DNA of 64,000 bases from Siphonodentalium dalli. Taxonomy: Eukaryota; Mollusca; Scaphopoda; Gadilida; Siphonodentaliidae. The stretch lies in NCBI GenBank assembly GCA_032622095.1, contig CP136069.1, positions 80,934,958 to 80,998,957 on the forward strand, read 5' to 3'. Both the position numbers and the translations under genes were made by a program. The notes below the pieces were generated by a model that was not told where the DNA came from, did not search any database, and saw nothing but the letters and a program-made list of their open reading frames with translations. This document shows, piece after piece, positions 10,980 through 23,394 of the stretch; position 1 is the stretch's first letter; every line of letters begins with the position of its first letter.

Positions 10980-11508
10980 TATTAATTTAAAATTAAATGT
11001 TTTTCTTAATTAAGAATTGTTTTCTAATGTATCTTTCCTAATTGGGGAAAATATTCCTAGTTAAGAAAACTTGTTTTCCTTACTTAGATTTATTTTCCTG
11101 CTTGAGAAAATCTCATTCTAGAAAAAATTGGCATCACTTAAGAAAAAATATCTTGACGATATTTCTAACTATAGAAAATATTGTATAGCTTTCTTAAATT
11201 TCTAGCTATTCTCCCAAGATAATCGCAGTATCTTAAACTTATCTTATTTCAAGAAAAATAAACTTATGTGAGAAAAACAATCTTTCCTACATTAAGAAAA
11301 AAAATCTATACTAAGATTTTTTTACTAGGATTTTCTTACTAAGATTACTGTGTTTTCTTAAAGAAATTTTCTCAGACAAGAAATTTTCCCACCCTTTCAT
11401 TTCTTGACCTAGAAAATATGTTTTTCTTATTTTTCTAGCTATTCTCCCAAGATAATATCTCATTTCAAGATTTTTTTTTCCTGAATTGAGAAAATATTTT
11501 TGGCAGTG
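10980..11508 (-). mobile_element. Right terminus of the CACTG-ended, palindrome-rich element
   Basis: Dense AAGAAA/TTTCTT palindromes (TCTTAATTAAGA, TTTCTTACTAAG) end with AAAATATTTTTGGCAGTG, the inverted form of the terminus at 596. An antisense Lys-rich frame at 11311-11517 is just the translation of the array. Confidence 0.5.
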
Positions 11509-11823
11509 TGCATGCATTTCCGCGGGCCCACTGGTTTATCGGTCTATCTGATATGGGAACTTTTTGAAGTTGTGTTCATTTCGCTTTGCATCGCTTGCGA
11601 TCATACAATACACATGGATAATCGGTTCACAAAAGTTGCTAAATCATGAAATCTTGGGTTAAATAAATTATGTAATAAATATGTTATCCGCGTGTAATCT
11701 TTTTCGATATTATAAAGTTCCCCATGAGAACATCAAAACGTTCCCAGGTTTTTAACTGGTTGAATATGTTCTCTACACGCGTAGCCAGAGTAGAGATTCG
11801 TGACATTATCTACTCGTTTCCAG
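11509..11823. other. Region upstream of the lectin exon; no signal-peptide exon found
   Basis: The lectin reading frame stays open back to 11724, but sequence before 11824 lacks lectin character and is best read as intron or upstream DNA. I looked for a short ATG exon with a hydrophobic leader ending in phase 1 and did not find a convincing one. Confidence 0.35.
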
Positions 11824-12000
11824 AATGCGAGAGTCCATATCAATGGAATTCAGCTGCTGGGGGATGCATCTATTTATCAATCAACCTCGTAGACAGCCAA
11901 TTACTTGCTGCACAAGCGTGTGCGGACATTTGCGGGCATCTTATACGGATAACTGACCGAGTGATGTATGATGCATTGAAATTGGAACTACCGTATGTTT
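11824..12000 (+). CDS. C-type lectin domain, N-terminal-half exon
   Basis: This exon encodes the first half of a C-type lectin-like (carbohydrate-recognition) domain. It begins after the acceptor TCGTTTCCAG and ends at the strong donor GTGAGT, both in phase 1. Visible hallmarks are ECESPYQW, then GGCIYLS (the usual G-x-C-Y/F strand), the alpha-helix with its cysteine, and CGHLIRI, equivalent to the common GG-x-L-x-x-I motif. It joins in frame to the exon at 12769, giving LPYV-S-PTGGRAYYIDG across the junction. Such proteins are normally secreted or membrane-anchored and bind sugars in immunity or adhesion. A signal-peptide exon is expected upstream but was not recognised, so the gene is partial or its first exon is distant. 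Confidence 0.85.
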
Positions 12001-12768
12001 GTGAGTATTATAGCCTTACTGTTTGGACATGAATAATTGTGGACATCATATAACATGATTTTTGCCAGTGGTACAAATCGAATTGCATCAATTTTCCATT
12101 TTATAACATATTGATATTAGTCTCGATATAATTAATTAAAATGCATATATAGAAAATGGTGTTAACGGCATCTGTGCGGAAAAGCAGGCACTCGGGTTTT
12201 ACATAATTCTAACATGGTGATAGATATAGCCTGCGATTTGCGGCGGCATTACTCCCAGTAGGTTCTTGGTTCCTTTTCATAATATTCCGCGGTGTGTCAT
12301 AATATTCAAACAAATCCAAAACATCCAAATATAGTCATTTATCTATCAATGTGTCAATAATGGGTAGCACAACATGATAATCTCACTTACCATTGTCAAA
12401 ATTTCCAACAGAAATAAACGTCTACACAAGATCAGTAACAAATTTAATTCCGAAAATATGTTAGATTTCTTCTGATATACCTTAACTTTTCAACAACTCG
12501 ATCGGCTTTAAACCAGAAGTCGAATATAGTTAGCTACATTCAGTGAACACTTTAAAACTTATCGGTCATCAGTATCCAACGGTAGGGGGTTCTATCTTGG
12601 ATTTTTCAGAGAAAATTCAATAGGATTTTCCGGCCCAAGGCGGAGGTGTAACAGAGATTTCCGGTCTTCGAGGGGAGGGCCCAAAAAAGCCCATAGACCA
12701 ACAAAGACCATCTAACTACATCCGTGTTTTTATCGCTATTGGTAAAACTATGCACGTTTTGTTCGCAG
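12001..12768 (+). other. Intron of the C-type lectin gene
   Basis: Bounded by GTGAGT at 12001 and TTTGTTCGCAG ending at 12768; phase 1; 768 bp. No nested feature recognised. Confidence 0.8.
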
Positions 12769-13010
12769 CTCCAACTGGAGGACGTGCGTACTACATAGAC
12801 GGAAGCGACGCTATCGCGGAGGGCTCATGGATGTTCAGTGATGGAGCTGCCACTCCCTGGTTCATGTGGAGAACTGGTGAACCAAATGGAGATACCATTG
12901 ACAACTGCATATTCATTTTCTACAGGGCAAAATACAACTATTATTGGCATTTCGCGGATGTATCGTGTAGCACACGTTCGCGGTACATTTGTCAGCGCGG
13001 GAAACCATGA
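12769..13010 (+). CDS. C-type lectin domain, C-terminal-half exon with stop codon
   Basis: This final exon encodes the ligand-binding half of the lectin domain and stops with TGA at 13008-13010. Hallmarks in order are YYIDGSD, GSWMFSDG (the W-x-F/W-x-D-G strand), then the long-loop EPN motif within TGEPNGD, which in the family predicts mannose-type specificity. The domain closes with the paired cysteines in ADVSC and YICQR. The second calcium-coordinating motif, usually W-N-D, reads F-A-D here, so one calcium ligand is lost or altered and sugar binding may be weakened or unusual. Together the two exons give a domain of about 140 residues, the usual CTLD size. I saw no AATAAA close downstream. 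Confidence 0.87.
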
Positions 13011-14487
13011 TGTGGAAGGTCGACATCCATCGTTCTCTCGTTGTGACCTCATCTACATATGACCCGATATGGAATATGGATATGAGTGAGCTGTTTGGCT
13101 AGAATAAGCATGGGCGTCGGCCGTGTTTAACATGTAATGTAGATGAGTTCACGAATTAGAGAGAAAAATCAATATTTCAGAATTACCCTGTGATTTCATC
13201 GTTATAAAAATAGATAACGACAATGTGTTGATTTGTATGAGTAAATAAGTTATTAGCCGACAAATCATCACTGAGAGATAGCTAGATGTGGTAGTTTATT
13301 GTTTGGTCGATTTCTAATTATCATAAGCTGAGTGGTTCTGAATTTTGGAGAATAATGTCGCCACATTGCTTGAACTGCAGGCAACCTATAATTTATAGGT
13401 TGGCCTTGAACTGAATCAACCTGGATTTTTACTCTCTATGCATGGAGACAACATTCGGCGGTCAAAAAATTAGTAAATGCTCTCGATAGAAATGGAACCG
13501 AGAGGCGTTTGGGTTATTGATTGAAAGGGGAATCATTCGCCGACACACCAGTGACGATATTGATACCATTGCTGGGATAAATGGGGTACATTTGTCCGAT
13601 TTTCGAGCGATGGTAAATCGGGTAAATTTCTATTGTTCCCCTTGTCCTTTGTATAATAATATTAACGTAAAGCAGGCGCGTATATGGGCAGGCGAATATG
13701 GGCAGTGCAAAAAGTGGGCAGCAAAGCGCGTTCTAGCCCCTGCATGTGCCCTCTCCAACACTCACAAGTCGCACTTATTTAACACATGCAACATGACATA
13801 TGTGTAGACAAAGTCGTCAGATGTTTGAATTCCTATGCACTCGCATCAAGAAAATGACCAGAAGCAAGCGCGATGGCCAGTGATTTGTGTCTTCAGTTTA
13901 CCTTTTCTAAAATAAATACTCATTGGTGAGTAGTTCAGATAAGAAGTTCAACAACTTACTACCTAAACATTTCCCACGAATAAATATGATTCCTTTAGCA
14001 ATTGTATTATCTTTCGTATGGCTGTTGTCTGCTAACTTATCGTGAACACCATTAATATCGTGAATATTAATAACTGGCTGCTCTGCATGTCTCGATGACG
14101 TGATGGGAGATGTTATATACATTTGTGCATAAAACATGTCCATGGCCAACTATTTGGGCCGTTGGATCGCTTGGTTATGTTTTGGGCCATTTCATATAAT
14201 TTCGGACAAATGGCCCACCCCCACCGGCAGGGCGAACACTGATCAAGAAAATCAGACCGTGTCCAATAATCGACATAATGACGTATTACCAAATATTATG
14301 AAATTCCCATCAATAGTTTTCAAGATACCATCAGGACAACCCCAAAATGGCGATTTATAAGTCCAATGAAGTGGTACTCCGTCAAAAATCAGCGGACCGT
14401 TACCATTTTCAAGCTTCATCTTTGCGTTCTCAGATACCAACTACATACCAAATCCCACGGAATTGTATTTAATAGTGTCGAAGTTTT
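13011..14487. other. No gene recognised
   Basis: 3' flank of the lectin gene and following unassigned DNA. Frames up to 96 codons (13517-13807) show no domain. A short inverted pair, AACCTATAATTTATAGGTT, lies near 13383-13402. Confidence 0.4.
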
Positions 14488-14555
14488 GACCCAAACAATC
14501 CTGACGAACCGACATAATTATGCACACTGGTGCACGGATATGGTGATTATCGTAT
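14488..14555 (+). repeat. Dispersed repeat, copy 1
   Basis: CAAACAATCCTGACGAA followed by GACATAATTATGCACACTGG recurs in inverse orientation at 36295-36375. It is the conserved edge of a dispersed element whose full extent is unclear. Confidence 0.6.
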
Positions 14556-15954
14556 TGTATTGACACATCCCCAGTCTGGAAGGCATTGTGAAATTAAGAA
14601 ATATCCAGGCTTGACTAATTAGCAGATTCTTGTCGTATTGTATGTCGCAAGCATGTGGACGCATTCGCCACTATATCAATACGACACGTTGGTATGAAAT
14701 ATATCTACAAAACTGCATCTGTGGTTTCTGTCGAGTGAAATGGCATTATCACAACATGACCTGTCAAATACTTTAAGTGGTATCTTTCCGTGATATCTCT
14801 GTATTGAGTGTCATAAACAGTTAGTCTCGACCAGTAACACACAAGTGATGTTCTGTGTTCATCGCACGATCAATTGACCCACTTATCTCTAATGTCTATA
14901 CAAAATGGTTGTTACCTAGCACTGATTCTCCAATGGAATAGCGACATTTCAAGTTGATTACACATAGAATTAACCACAACACTGACATTTTAAGCATATT
15001 AGTGATATCGTTTGTATCTGTCTTTGAATAATTGCCACGTCTACTCAAATTTAATTGACACCATGCAACATCAGTAGCCCAAAATCATACCATGTAGCAT
15101 AGACTAAGGCCAACACTGTCCCAAGTTACTGGTTATGTCACTACCGTTGGGCTGTATTTTACATGTTAACGCTGCGTTGAGTCATAGCCTTAATTGTACA
15201 AAGTAAAAAAAAACATATATGGCTAGGTGGAACAACGCATTATTGCATAGGACTAAAGCAGATGGATACACTTGCCAGGTTATCAATATAATATGTCAAT
15301 ATATTCAAAGTTGATTCAATCGGCATGGTCAATGCTTCCATACAAAAGTGCACGTATGAGTTGAAATGAGTACATTATGTCACAGTGCAGTTCATAGTTT
15401 GATAGTACAACAGCCTGTGATATGCCGCAAGCATATGGACACATTTTCAAGAATATCCATACGTCCCACATTTGGGGCATATTGTACATGATCTGGCTAT
15501 TGCAAGAATACGGGCGAACTTGTCGCCTTTCAAACATCGCATGTACATATATGTCAGAACTCATTGTAGTAAATCTTTGTATCACTTTATCCACTCTGAA
15601 GAAACTCACAAATCCACAATTGATATAAACATTAATTTAATTTACCCTTTTCAACTACAAACTTTCCACACCAAAGATAGAGTTACCAACTGTTGCCATA
15701 CAAAGAAGGAACCAAAATGAATGGTCTTAATTGATACATATGTAACGTCCATATCGTCAGTAACTGTTGATGTCTGGTTGACAGTGTTTACAACTTAATT
15801 GATGGTCAGTAAGTTGGCATACTAATTAATTCTTTCTATTTTTTATAATTGTTACGGTCTTATGTCTAATATTTTATCTGCAAGTTTGTATAACCTTCAA
15901 TCAAGTTTAGCTGATAGTTTAGTTTTGTACTATTTATCAGTGGTTCTGCTTCTG
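14556..15954. other. No gene recognised; weak internal duplication
   Basis: A diverged pair of segments (GTCGCAAGCATGTGGACGCATT near 14645 and GCCGCAAGCATATGGACACATT near 15424) suggests an old duplication of about 780 bp spacing. No coding signal recognised. Confidence 0.4.
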
Positions 15955-16430
15955 ACATGTGTTAGATATGGAAAAGAGTCATCTTATACATGTATCTATG
16001 AAATGCGTTATACTTGTTGCTAATGGGGGACTCATATGGTGCATGTCTCATGTTGGATGTGATTCCCACCTGGGTCATGTACCCCAGGAGCCCACTCCTG
16101 ATAACTTGGTTTTGATAATGTACTTGATATGGAAAATAGTCATGTTATATCTATAATCTGCTTTATACTTGTTATCGGCGGGTGACTCCTCTCGTTCGTG
16201 TCTCATGTGGGATGTCAATCCCTCCTGGATCATGCACTCATGGACCCCCTCCTAGTATTAAACCAGGATTCTGACTTATTATTTGATATTGTCATGTTGT
16301 GTATGCATGTGTGATTCTGTTTACTTGTTACCAGTGGGGGACTCCTCTAGTGCATGTCTCAGGGGTGGTGAATCCCTCTTGGGTCTTGTACTCCTGGAGA
16401 CCCCTCCTGATAACTTGTATTTGAAAATTC
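15955..16430. repeat. Tandem repeat, period about 155 bp, three copies
   Basis: Units begin with CTTGTT(G/A)(C/T) at about 16013, 16168 and 16324. They share GGGGGACTC, GTGCATGTCTCA and CCTCCTGATAACTTG. A partial unit tail precedes at 15955. Confidence 0.75.
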
Positions 16431-16470
16431 TTATTGGTGAGATATAATCTTATATACTCAACTGTCATGT

Positions 16471-16960
16471 AATTAAATATTAAATACGGTTTGAGGAATT
16501 CCATGAAGGCACATGTATATTGTATTAAAACATCAAAAGTATTTCGTTCGAGATTGTTTTAACATGTAATCGGTTACATGTATAGAGATCTAATATTGGA
16601 ATTGTTAACATTTTAAACAGGAAATCGGTTATATTGTTGTATAAAGAAAACAAGGATATTGTAATTAAATACTAAATATGGTCTGAGGAATGTCATGAAG
16701 ACATATGTATATTGTATTAAAACATCAAAAGTTTTCGTTCAAGATGGTTGTCATATGCAATTGGTTACATGTATAGAGCTATATAATACAATCTTAAATA
16801 TAGTCTGCGGAGTACGACGAAGGCACACGTACATATTAAAATTTCAATAGCACTTCGTTTGAGATGGACGCAACAATCTGTAGGTAATACGATAGTGGTT
16901 AAAGTATAGAGTACTTATAAAACATTGAAACTGTTAACATTTTAAACAGTATGCTATTCA
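16471..16960. repeat. Tandem repeat, about 190 and 130 bp spacing, three diverged copies
   Basis: Copies start near 16471, 16663 and 16789. Shared landmarks are TGTATATTGTATTAAAACAT, CGTTC(G/A)AGATGG and AACATTTTAAACAG. Confidence 0.65.
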
Positions 16961-17430
16961 TAAAATATCTGCTGTTTATGAAACGTGGTTAATAATAAAT
17001 TGACAGGCATCATCCCATATTTCATGTAATGTTTGCACCAGGGTGCATCATGTTCTGTTTATATTATTTTGTGTATTTTATTATATATGTGATCTTGTTA
17101 TTGTCTTGTATCATGGAAAGTGACACACATCCAATATATGCACTTATAAATCAACAAAAGCGATGCTGCAAACCCATTCTGACATATCTTAGCTATTCCA
17201 GAACTTGCCATTACGCACCTAATGGGATTAACTTAAAAATGTGTCGAGCTAGGATAGGTTACTTTGGGGGAGGCTGGATCGTTTGTCGTTTGGTTTTTGA
17301 AAGTATAATGTTGGTTAAATTGGTATGCTGTTTTGGACATTGAGGTTCCTCGTTGATGTTACTTTTTATGGTAATTATCTGTGTTGATGTGCTTCCTCAT
17401 CCAGTACCCACAAGTAAAAATATTTTAATT
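16961..17430. other. Unassigned, upstream of the LINE remnant
   Basis: A 104-codon frame at 17029-17343 lacks any recognised domain; it could include decayed 5' sequence of the following LINE. Confidence 0.3.
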
Positions 17431-20400
17431 ACATCTTTAAATTGCCTTTGGTAACAGCTGAACTAGCAAATTATGATATTATCTCCATTACGGAAGTCTC
17501 TTAAGTAATAAGGTAACTGATGATTTATTATATATCCCAGGGTTCCACTCACCTCCCATTCGAATTGACAGAATTGCTAACAAAGGATGTGGTATTGTTA
17601 TTTATGTCAAAAAGGAACTTACATATAAACACTCAACATATTTTGATAAACCTGGTCTAGAAGCAGTGTGGCTAGAAATAAGATATTCGAATAAGATTTT
17701 CAATCTAGGTGTGTTTTACCGTCAACCAAATGCATTGAGTAGTTATTGGGATCTCATATATAGTTCTATATCACTAGCAATGGAAAATGTTACACGTAAA
17801 TGCATAATAGTTGTGGATTTTAATGCAGACTGTCTAAACAAAAACATTCAAAAATTAAAATGCTAGAAGTATCGTGTGGTCTAAAGAAATTTGTAAGGTA
17901 AAAACAGCCACCTTAATTGACTTGGTCCTCTGTTCATGCGAAAAGATGATAAAAGATTTCTCTGTATCGGCACCTTTTTGTTGTGATCATTGTGCTTCAT
18001 TGGCGACTATTAAAGAGCCTAGTACACACCTTCCTTCTTTTAAAAGACGTATATATAATTACGCACGTATGGATTTCGAAGGTATGAAGCTAGAATTTAC
18101 TAGTGTAAACTGGGACACTATTTTTCTATCTAAATCTACTGATGTGGCCGAAAAAGTGGTTGCTTATATCACAGAGACAACTGACAGATTTGTTCAAAAT
18201 AAAGTTGTCACAGTAAAGAGTAATGATAAACCTTGGATCACATATGACTTAAAAAGAAAAATGAAAAAACGGGATAGGGCCCACTAATTAGCAAAAAAAA
18301 TTAAAATGCTGATCGGATAGCTGGGGAAGTTCAGGAAAGTAAGAAATGAGAAAATTGGCACAATGAGAAAAGCGAAATTAGAATATGACCAGAAGTTAGA
18401 CATATCAGTTTGAAATGGAAATTTCAATAATAAACAATGGTGGAGGTTAGCAAATGATTTCATGAAAAGGACTGAAAATACGCATAGGAATTTCCCACCA
18501 TTGATTGAATCCAATAATCTAATCAGTGATCCTCTCTGATATAGCTAATATTCCAAATAACTATTTTGTTCAACAGGGAGCGTCAATTGGTGAGTCGCTT
18601 CCTTTACCAGACTTTCCTTTTAACAGGCTAGATATTTAATGTTCTTCTTGAAGAATCACATTTCCCATAAATATGGAAGCATGCCAATGTAACTCCTATA
18701 CATAAGAAAGGTTCTGTAAATGAAAAAGGTAATTATAGGCCAGTATCTCAGACTAGTACACTTAGTAAAGTGTTTGAGAAGGTGGTGTTTAAATATGTGT
18801 ATGAATTTACTTCTTCGCACTGCCTGTTACCCCCATATTAATCAGGTTTTACACCTGGCGATAGTACAATATACCAACATCTCGACATTGACTACTTCAT
18901 CCAACAAACTTTAAACAATAGGTCATCTGTCAGATTTGTTTTCTGTGATATAAGCAATGCTATTGACAGAGTTTGGCACAAAGGTCTTATACATAAATTA
19001 AATGCAATAGCTATCCGTGGTAAATTACTGTCATTGTTTGTTAAATATCTTAATAATAGAACTCAGTCCACATTAATTAATGGAAAACTTTCTAAGAATA
19101 GTACTATACAGGTTGGTGTACCCCAAGGCTCCATGCTGGGCCCCTCATATTTAATATTTACATCAACGATATAGTGTCGGGTATAGAATCTAACATTAGA
19201 CTTTATGCAGATGATACCTGCTTATTTTTGCCTGTAGACAATGAAGTTATGGCTGCTGATATTCTAAGAAGGGACCTTCTCCGTATTGGAGACTGGGCAA
19301 AGAAATTGCAAGTTAATTTTAGACCTGCCAAAACAAAAACTTTGACAATCGGAGTGGATGGTAACCATGTTAATCCAGTATTGTACTTATGTGATCAACC
19401 AATACAGGAAGTAGATGAACACAAACACCTGGTTCTAACTTTTAGCAGGAGTGAAATTGGGACATCCATATATTGTCAATAAGATTGCACCTATGATGGT
19501 CTTCACACAATGGTGCAGTTAGAGGTGTCAGTCATAATCTAATATACAATGAAACTGGTTTTGCTCCATTAAGTTTAAGACGAGAACGTAGAAAAACCAT
19601 TATGATGTTTAAACTTGTGAATAGGCTTTGTCCACATTATCTCTATCTGAAGATTCCAAGACTTGTCTCTGATACATGTGATTACTCTTTTCGAATGGAT
19701 AAATTAATTGAATTCGAATGGAAATCTGAAAAGTTTCTGCAATTCATTCTTTCCTTCTGGTGTGAAAATGTGGAACAATGTGGACACTGATATACTAAAT
19801 ACAAATTCTCTATCTAAATTAAAATTTGACAGCACAAGTATCAATGCAGTGGTACTCAAAGTCTATTATGAAGGGAGCAGATGTAACCAGATAATACATG
19901 CTAAATTTCGCTTATGCTGTAGTGAATTGAATGCTCATAAGTATGAAACGTTTATAATTGATGATCCAAGATGTAGTTGTGGTTATGCTTATGAGGATCA
20001 TGAGCACTACATTGTCATTGCCCATTATTTTATACAAAACGTGAATCCTTAGTATCAACATTAAAAGACCTAAATTGTGAAATTTGTATTAAAGATTGTC
20101 TTAGTGGAGCATCCCATGTTGTTTCTAATACAAATTCAGCAATATGTAATGCACTTCATACTTACTTTGAATCTACTGATAGACTGTGATTGCATATCAA
20201 CTGTAGAATATCCTTTCTGCCTTAGTTTAACTTGCAGATTGATACATGTGGCTGTGTCGCATAATTTCAAATCTATATGGTTATTATATCATCAAAACTT
20301 TAATTGAACATTGAAACATTTTAAACTCTAAACTCTTTCTCATTGCCATCAATAGTGTTTTCAGGACAACCTTGTTTTATTGAATCTTATTCAGTGCATT

Positions 20401-20540
20401 TAGTGACTTCATACTTAATGATTATTAGGAATTTCCATGATACCAGATATATACACCATTAAATTGTCATGTGTCCTTGTTTGTCTATTTTTGTATTTTT
20501 CAGTTTGGACCCAATAAAATAGGCTGTGCCTGAGTTTTGG
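17430..20540 (+). pseudogene. Decayed APE-type LINE (endonuclease plus reverse transcriptase)
   Basis: Broken by many frameshifts and stops. In order: endonuclease pieces (YDIISITE near 17470; GVFYRQPN and VVDFNAD at 17700-17830; TLIDLVLCS and a degenerate D/H region at 17910-17990). Then the reverse transcriptase: NYRPVSQTSTLSK near 18730, motif A as FCDISNAID near 18940 (Phe replaced by Ile), motif B GVPQGSMLGP near 19110-19145, and catalytic YADDT at 19204-19218. A C-terminal cysteine-histidine segment (CSCGYAYEDHEHY near 19970-20010) and a 3' region up to CCCAATAAAATAGGC at 20540 follow. The motifs are typical of the jockey/CR1/L2 group; exact clade unresolved. It cannot encode a functional protein. 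Confidence 0.85.
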
Positions 20541-21492
20541 GTCCAATTCATTCAAGAGTTAATGATTAAATGTTTTAATATACGTCGTAAAATATGGTTT
20601 GTTTGGCGTAAATTTGGTTTGGTAGCGAGGCAAGACCACATATCAATTTTGCCTATTGGTATTTATGGCACACTATATGTTCCCTGAAACATGAAAATAT
20701 GGCAAGAAATTACTAGCTTAAAGTGATGTGAAACGTAAATTGAACCTCACAATTGAGTTCCCTGCGTTATTATGTGGAAAGACTGAATAAAATAACCCCC
20801 ATACACGAAATGCCCCAACCAGATATCAGTTTGTACTAATTGTACGGCCACGTAACTAACTATTTACTTCCCCTCAATCGGGGCGAATAATTGCACTGTA
20901 AACGGGAAATAAATACACCAATGAGTTGTCTTGTGCAGTCGCGGAAACACCCGAACACTTCCGACTTGGTAGGGATTGAGTCGGCTTTCCGTGGAGGGAG
21001 GCCGTTTGCTGGAATAGCGTAACATCAGCTTAATAAAACGAAAAACAAGCGGTAGTCAATTCGAATGGGATGGATATAAAAGGAATTATTGCCTGAAATC
21101 ACCAACGGAAGAACATTGACCGAGTTATGAAAGAATTATAATCAAAGTGGTCATGATCGAGCAATGAACAACGGTAACAGTTGCAAATGTTACTATTTAT
21201 AGAAATTTGTAATCGTTGGCCGATTTTATGATCGACCTACAGCAGGTACAGTCTCGCGCAGAAAGATTTGTCTTACATGTGTATTTCAAACTGTTTAATT
21301 ACCTGTGCAATGCTACATGTGTGCCATATTGCTATTCACTATTCTAGTACAGCGATGGTGATATTGATATCCATATGGAATTATGTTTTCTTCAATTTTT
21401 GAGTTTATATAGGCCCAAATAAATATACCATAAGATGGACTCAATCATTGACAGTTAAAATTGGATGGAAGTAAAGATGTGTTGTGTATTTG
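20541..21492. other. Unassigned
   Basis: No gene recognised. A 22-base segment near 20720 (CTTAAAGTGATGTGAAACG) has an inverse match near 8634, too short to define an element. Confidence 0.35.
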
Positions 21493-22098
21493 CACTAAGT
21501 AAGCGCAATTGCTTTATGCTTAAGCGCAAATATTTGTATGCAAATAAATAATAAATGTAAAAAAGACTCCCATGTGATTTGCTCTAAACTCAAATTAACT
21601 CAGGCCATAAAACATCACTCAAACATAGGTGAGGACTCCACCCAGATCCCATACCAAGATGGATATTCAGACTGAGGAAACCAGTTGGAGTTAGGTACAT
21701 GTATTTGCTTAAGCATAATTCATTTCAATTACGCTTAAGTGTAAATGAAATCCACTTAAGCGTAAATGAGTTACGCTTAACCGTAATTCATATACACTCA
21801 CTCCCATTGAACTCCACATACTCAAGCTGAAATGGATGCAACCACATTACTAATGCCAGTAAGTTAACATACATCAGATTATACCAATATACATAATACA
21901 TATTACATATAAGGTAAGACAGCCGATGAAATTATTGCTCTTAATATAATTCCAATGTATTATGATAACGCGTAAGTCAATTACGCTTAAGCGTAAATGA
22001 TTACATTAAGCGTAACTGATTTATGCTTAGGCGTAAATTATACACGCTTAAGTGCAATTAGTTAATATAAAATGTGAAAATGAATCATTTGCGCTTAA

Positions 22099-22586
22099 AG
22101 ATACGGTTGGCCTTGGCGGTGGGTATCCTGTGAAAATATTTCCACCCGTCAAAAACCGCCACAAACAGAAAGAACATCAAAATGTAGATAGACTTTGTCC
22201 GTATACAACTAAGAAATATCGCATAAACAGTATGTTATGGTCATATGTTTGACCATTGTTATGTAAACAAAAGCGTAAAAAGTTACTTTTCTGGTGTTTG
22301 TTTATATTATGATGGTAAACATAAAGAGCGTTCTGTGTTGGTGAATACCTGATATGGAACTAATAAAGAGCGTTTATGCCATTTGTGTGTGATTAGCCAG
22401 TAGCATAGGGCTGTCTTCTGTAACACAATCAGGCTCTTGTAAAATATAGTAGGTCATTATGATAACATGCTGTTTACGCGATGGTCGTGGTATATATGAA
22501 CGGAACTGTATGCGTTTTACTGTTTTTCTGTTTACGGTGTTTGGAACAAATATGAATATTTTCGACAATTAAGGCCGCACGTGCCT
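22099..22586. mobile_element. TTAA-flanked MITE, family 1, copy 2
   Basis: Flanked by TTAA at 22095-22098 and 22587-22590. It starts AGATACGGTTGGCCTTGGCG and ends AAGGCCGCACGTGCCT. The 488-bp interior is colinear with 10384-10876, with scattered substitutions and small indels. Confidence 0.85.
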
Positions 22587-22590
22587 TTAA

Positions 22591-23233
22591 AGGGGTACTG
22601 TACCCCAATTTCAATAAATTCCCAGTGACAATAGCGATCTAATATGAATATTATATTATAAAATAACTAATTTGAGTCGACGATGTCTACTGAAAACGTT
22701 CCGGTTAACAGGCTATCGTAAAAGTAAAATTGAATTATTTAATATAAATTCATTTATGGCTGGAGTCATAAAATGGAGAATTATGCCATTACGAGTTACC
22801 GTTCTTGAAATCGCATATGTTGCGTGTTTTTTATCGATGGCCATTCGCGAACATTATTGAGTTGCAAACAAAACATGTTACCTGCAAAAGAAGGCCCGTT
22901 ATAACCGATTCTGGAAAAAGGAGAAAGAAACAAGAGTCATAAATCGTCAAGTATTTTATAGGGAGTGAGATTGTTCGATGGAAGAGATTGAACGCATCAA
23001 TCGAAGCTGTGAGCAATGAACTTCCGGTTCTTCCTGCGACCTGCGTCTTCTCCGGTGAAGGTCAAAAACATGGCGCGTAGTTTGCAATCGTAATATTTTT
23101 GTTTCCAAGATCAATATTTTCTTCGCTAAATTAGGTTTATACGAAACTCATATAACACGAACACAATCTAACTTGAAAGTTATTTCAATGGGAGTAAATA
23201 AAAAAATCGCCTATCTTAGTGTACAGTACCCCT
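22591..23233. mobile_element. TTAA-flanked MITE, family 2
   Basis: Terminal inverted repeats AGGGGTACTGTAC and GTACAGTACCCCT, flanked by TTAA at 22587-22590 and 23234-23237; 643 bp, noncoding. It sits immediately against family 1, sharing the middle TTAA. The short frames inside (22672-22860 and 22831-23016) have no recognised domain. Confidence 0.85.
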
Positions 23234-23394
23234 TTAAGCGCAAGTATATGTCTATCAATATATTTGCGCTTAAGCGCAAATACCTAACACTCCCTTAGTT
23301 CCCTCTGATTGTGAATGATAGAGTCCATCTCATAGTATATTATCATGGATCCATAGTAGTAGCCCCATATAATACTGAAACATTGAAGAAAAAA

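Larger units (their letters stand above)
596..11508. mobile_element. Candidate long composite element bounded by inverted CACTG termini
   Basis: The left end (596) and right end (11508) are inverted copies of CACTGCCAAAAATA followed by AAGAA/TTCTT palindrome arrays about 0.3 and 0.5 kb long. Each array has only one end, as expected if both belong to a single 10.9-kb element. The flanking dinucleotide is TG on both sides (bases 594-595 and 11509-11510), consistent with the 2-3 bp target duplication of CACTA elements but weak because so short. No transposase ORF lies between. The interior holds a satellite and several other MITEs, so it would have to be heavily reworked. Two independent half-elements are a fair alternative. 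Confidence 0.3.

Noticed and set aside
8634-20740. Possible element defined by a CTTAAAGTGATGTGAAAC match near 8634 and 20720
   Set aside because: Only about 20 bp matches and the surrounding sequence does not align.
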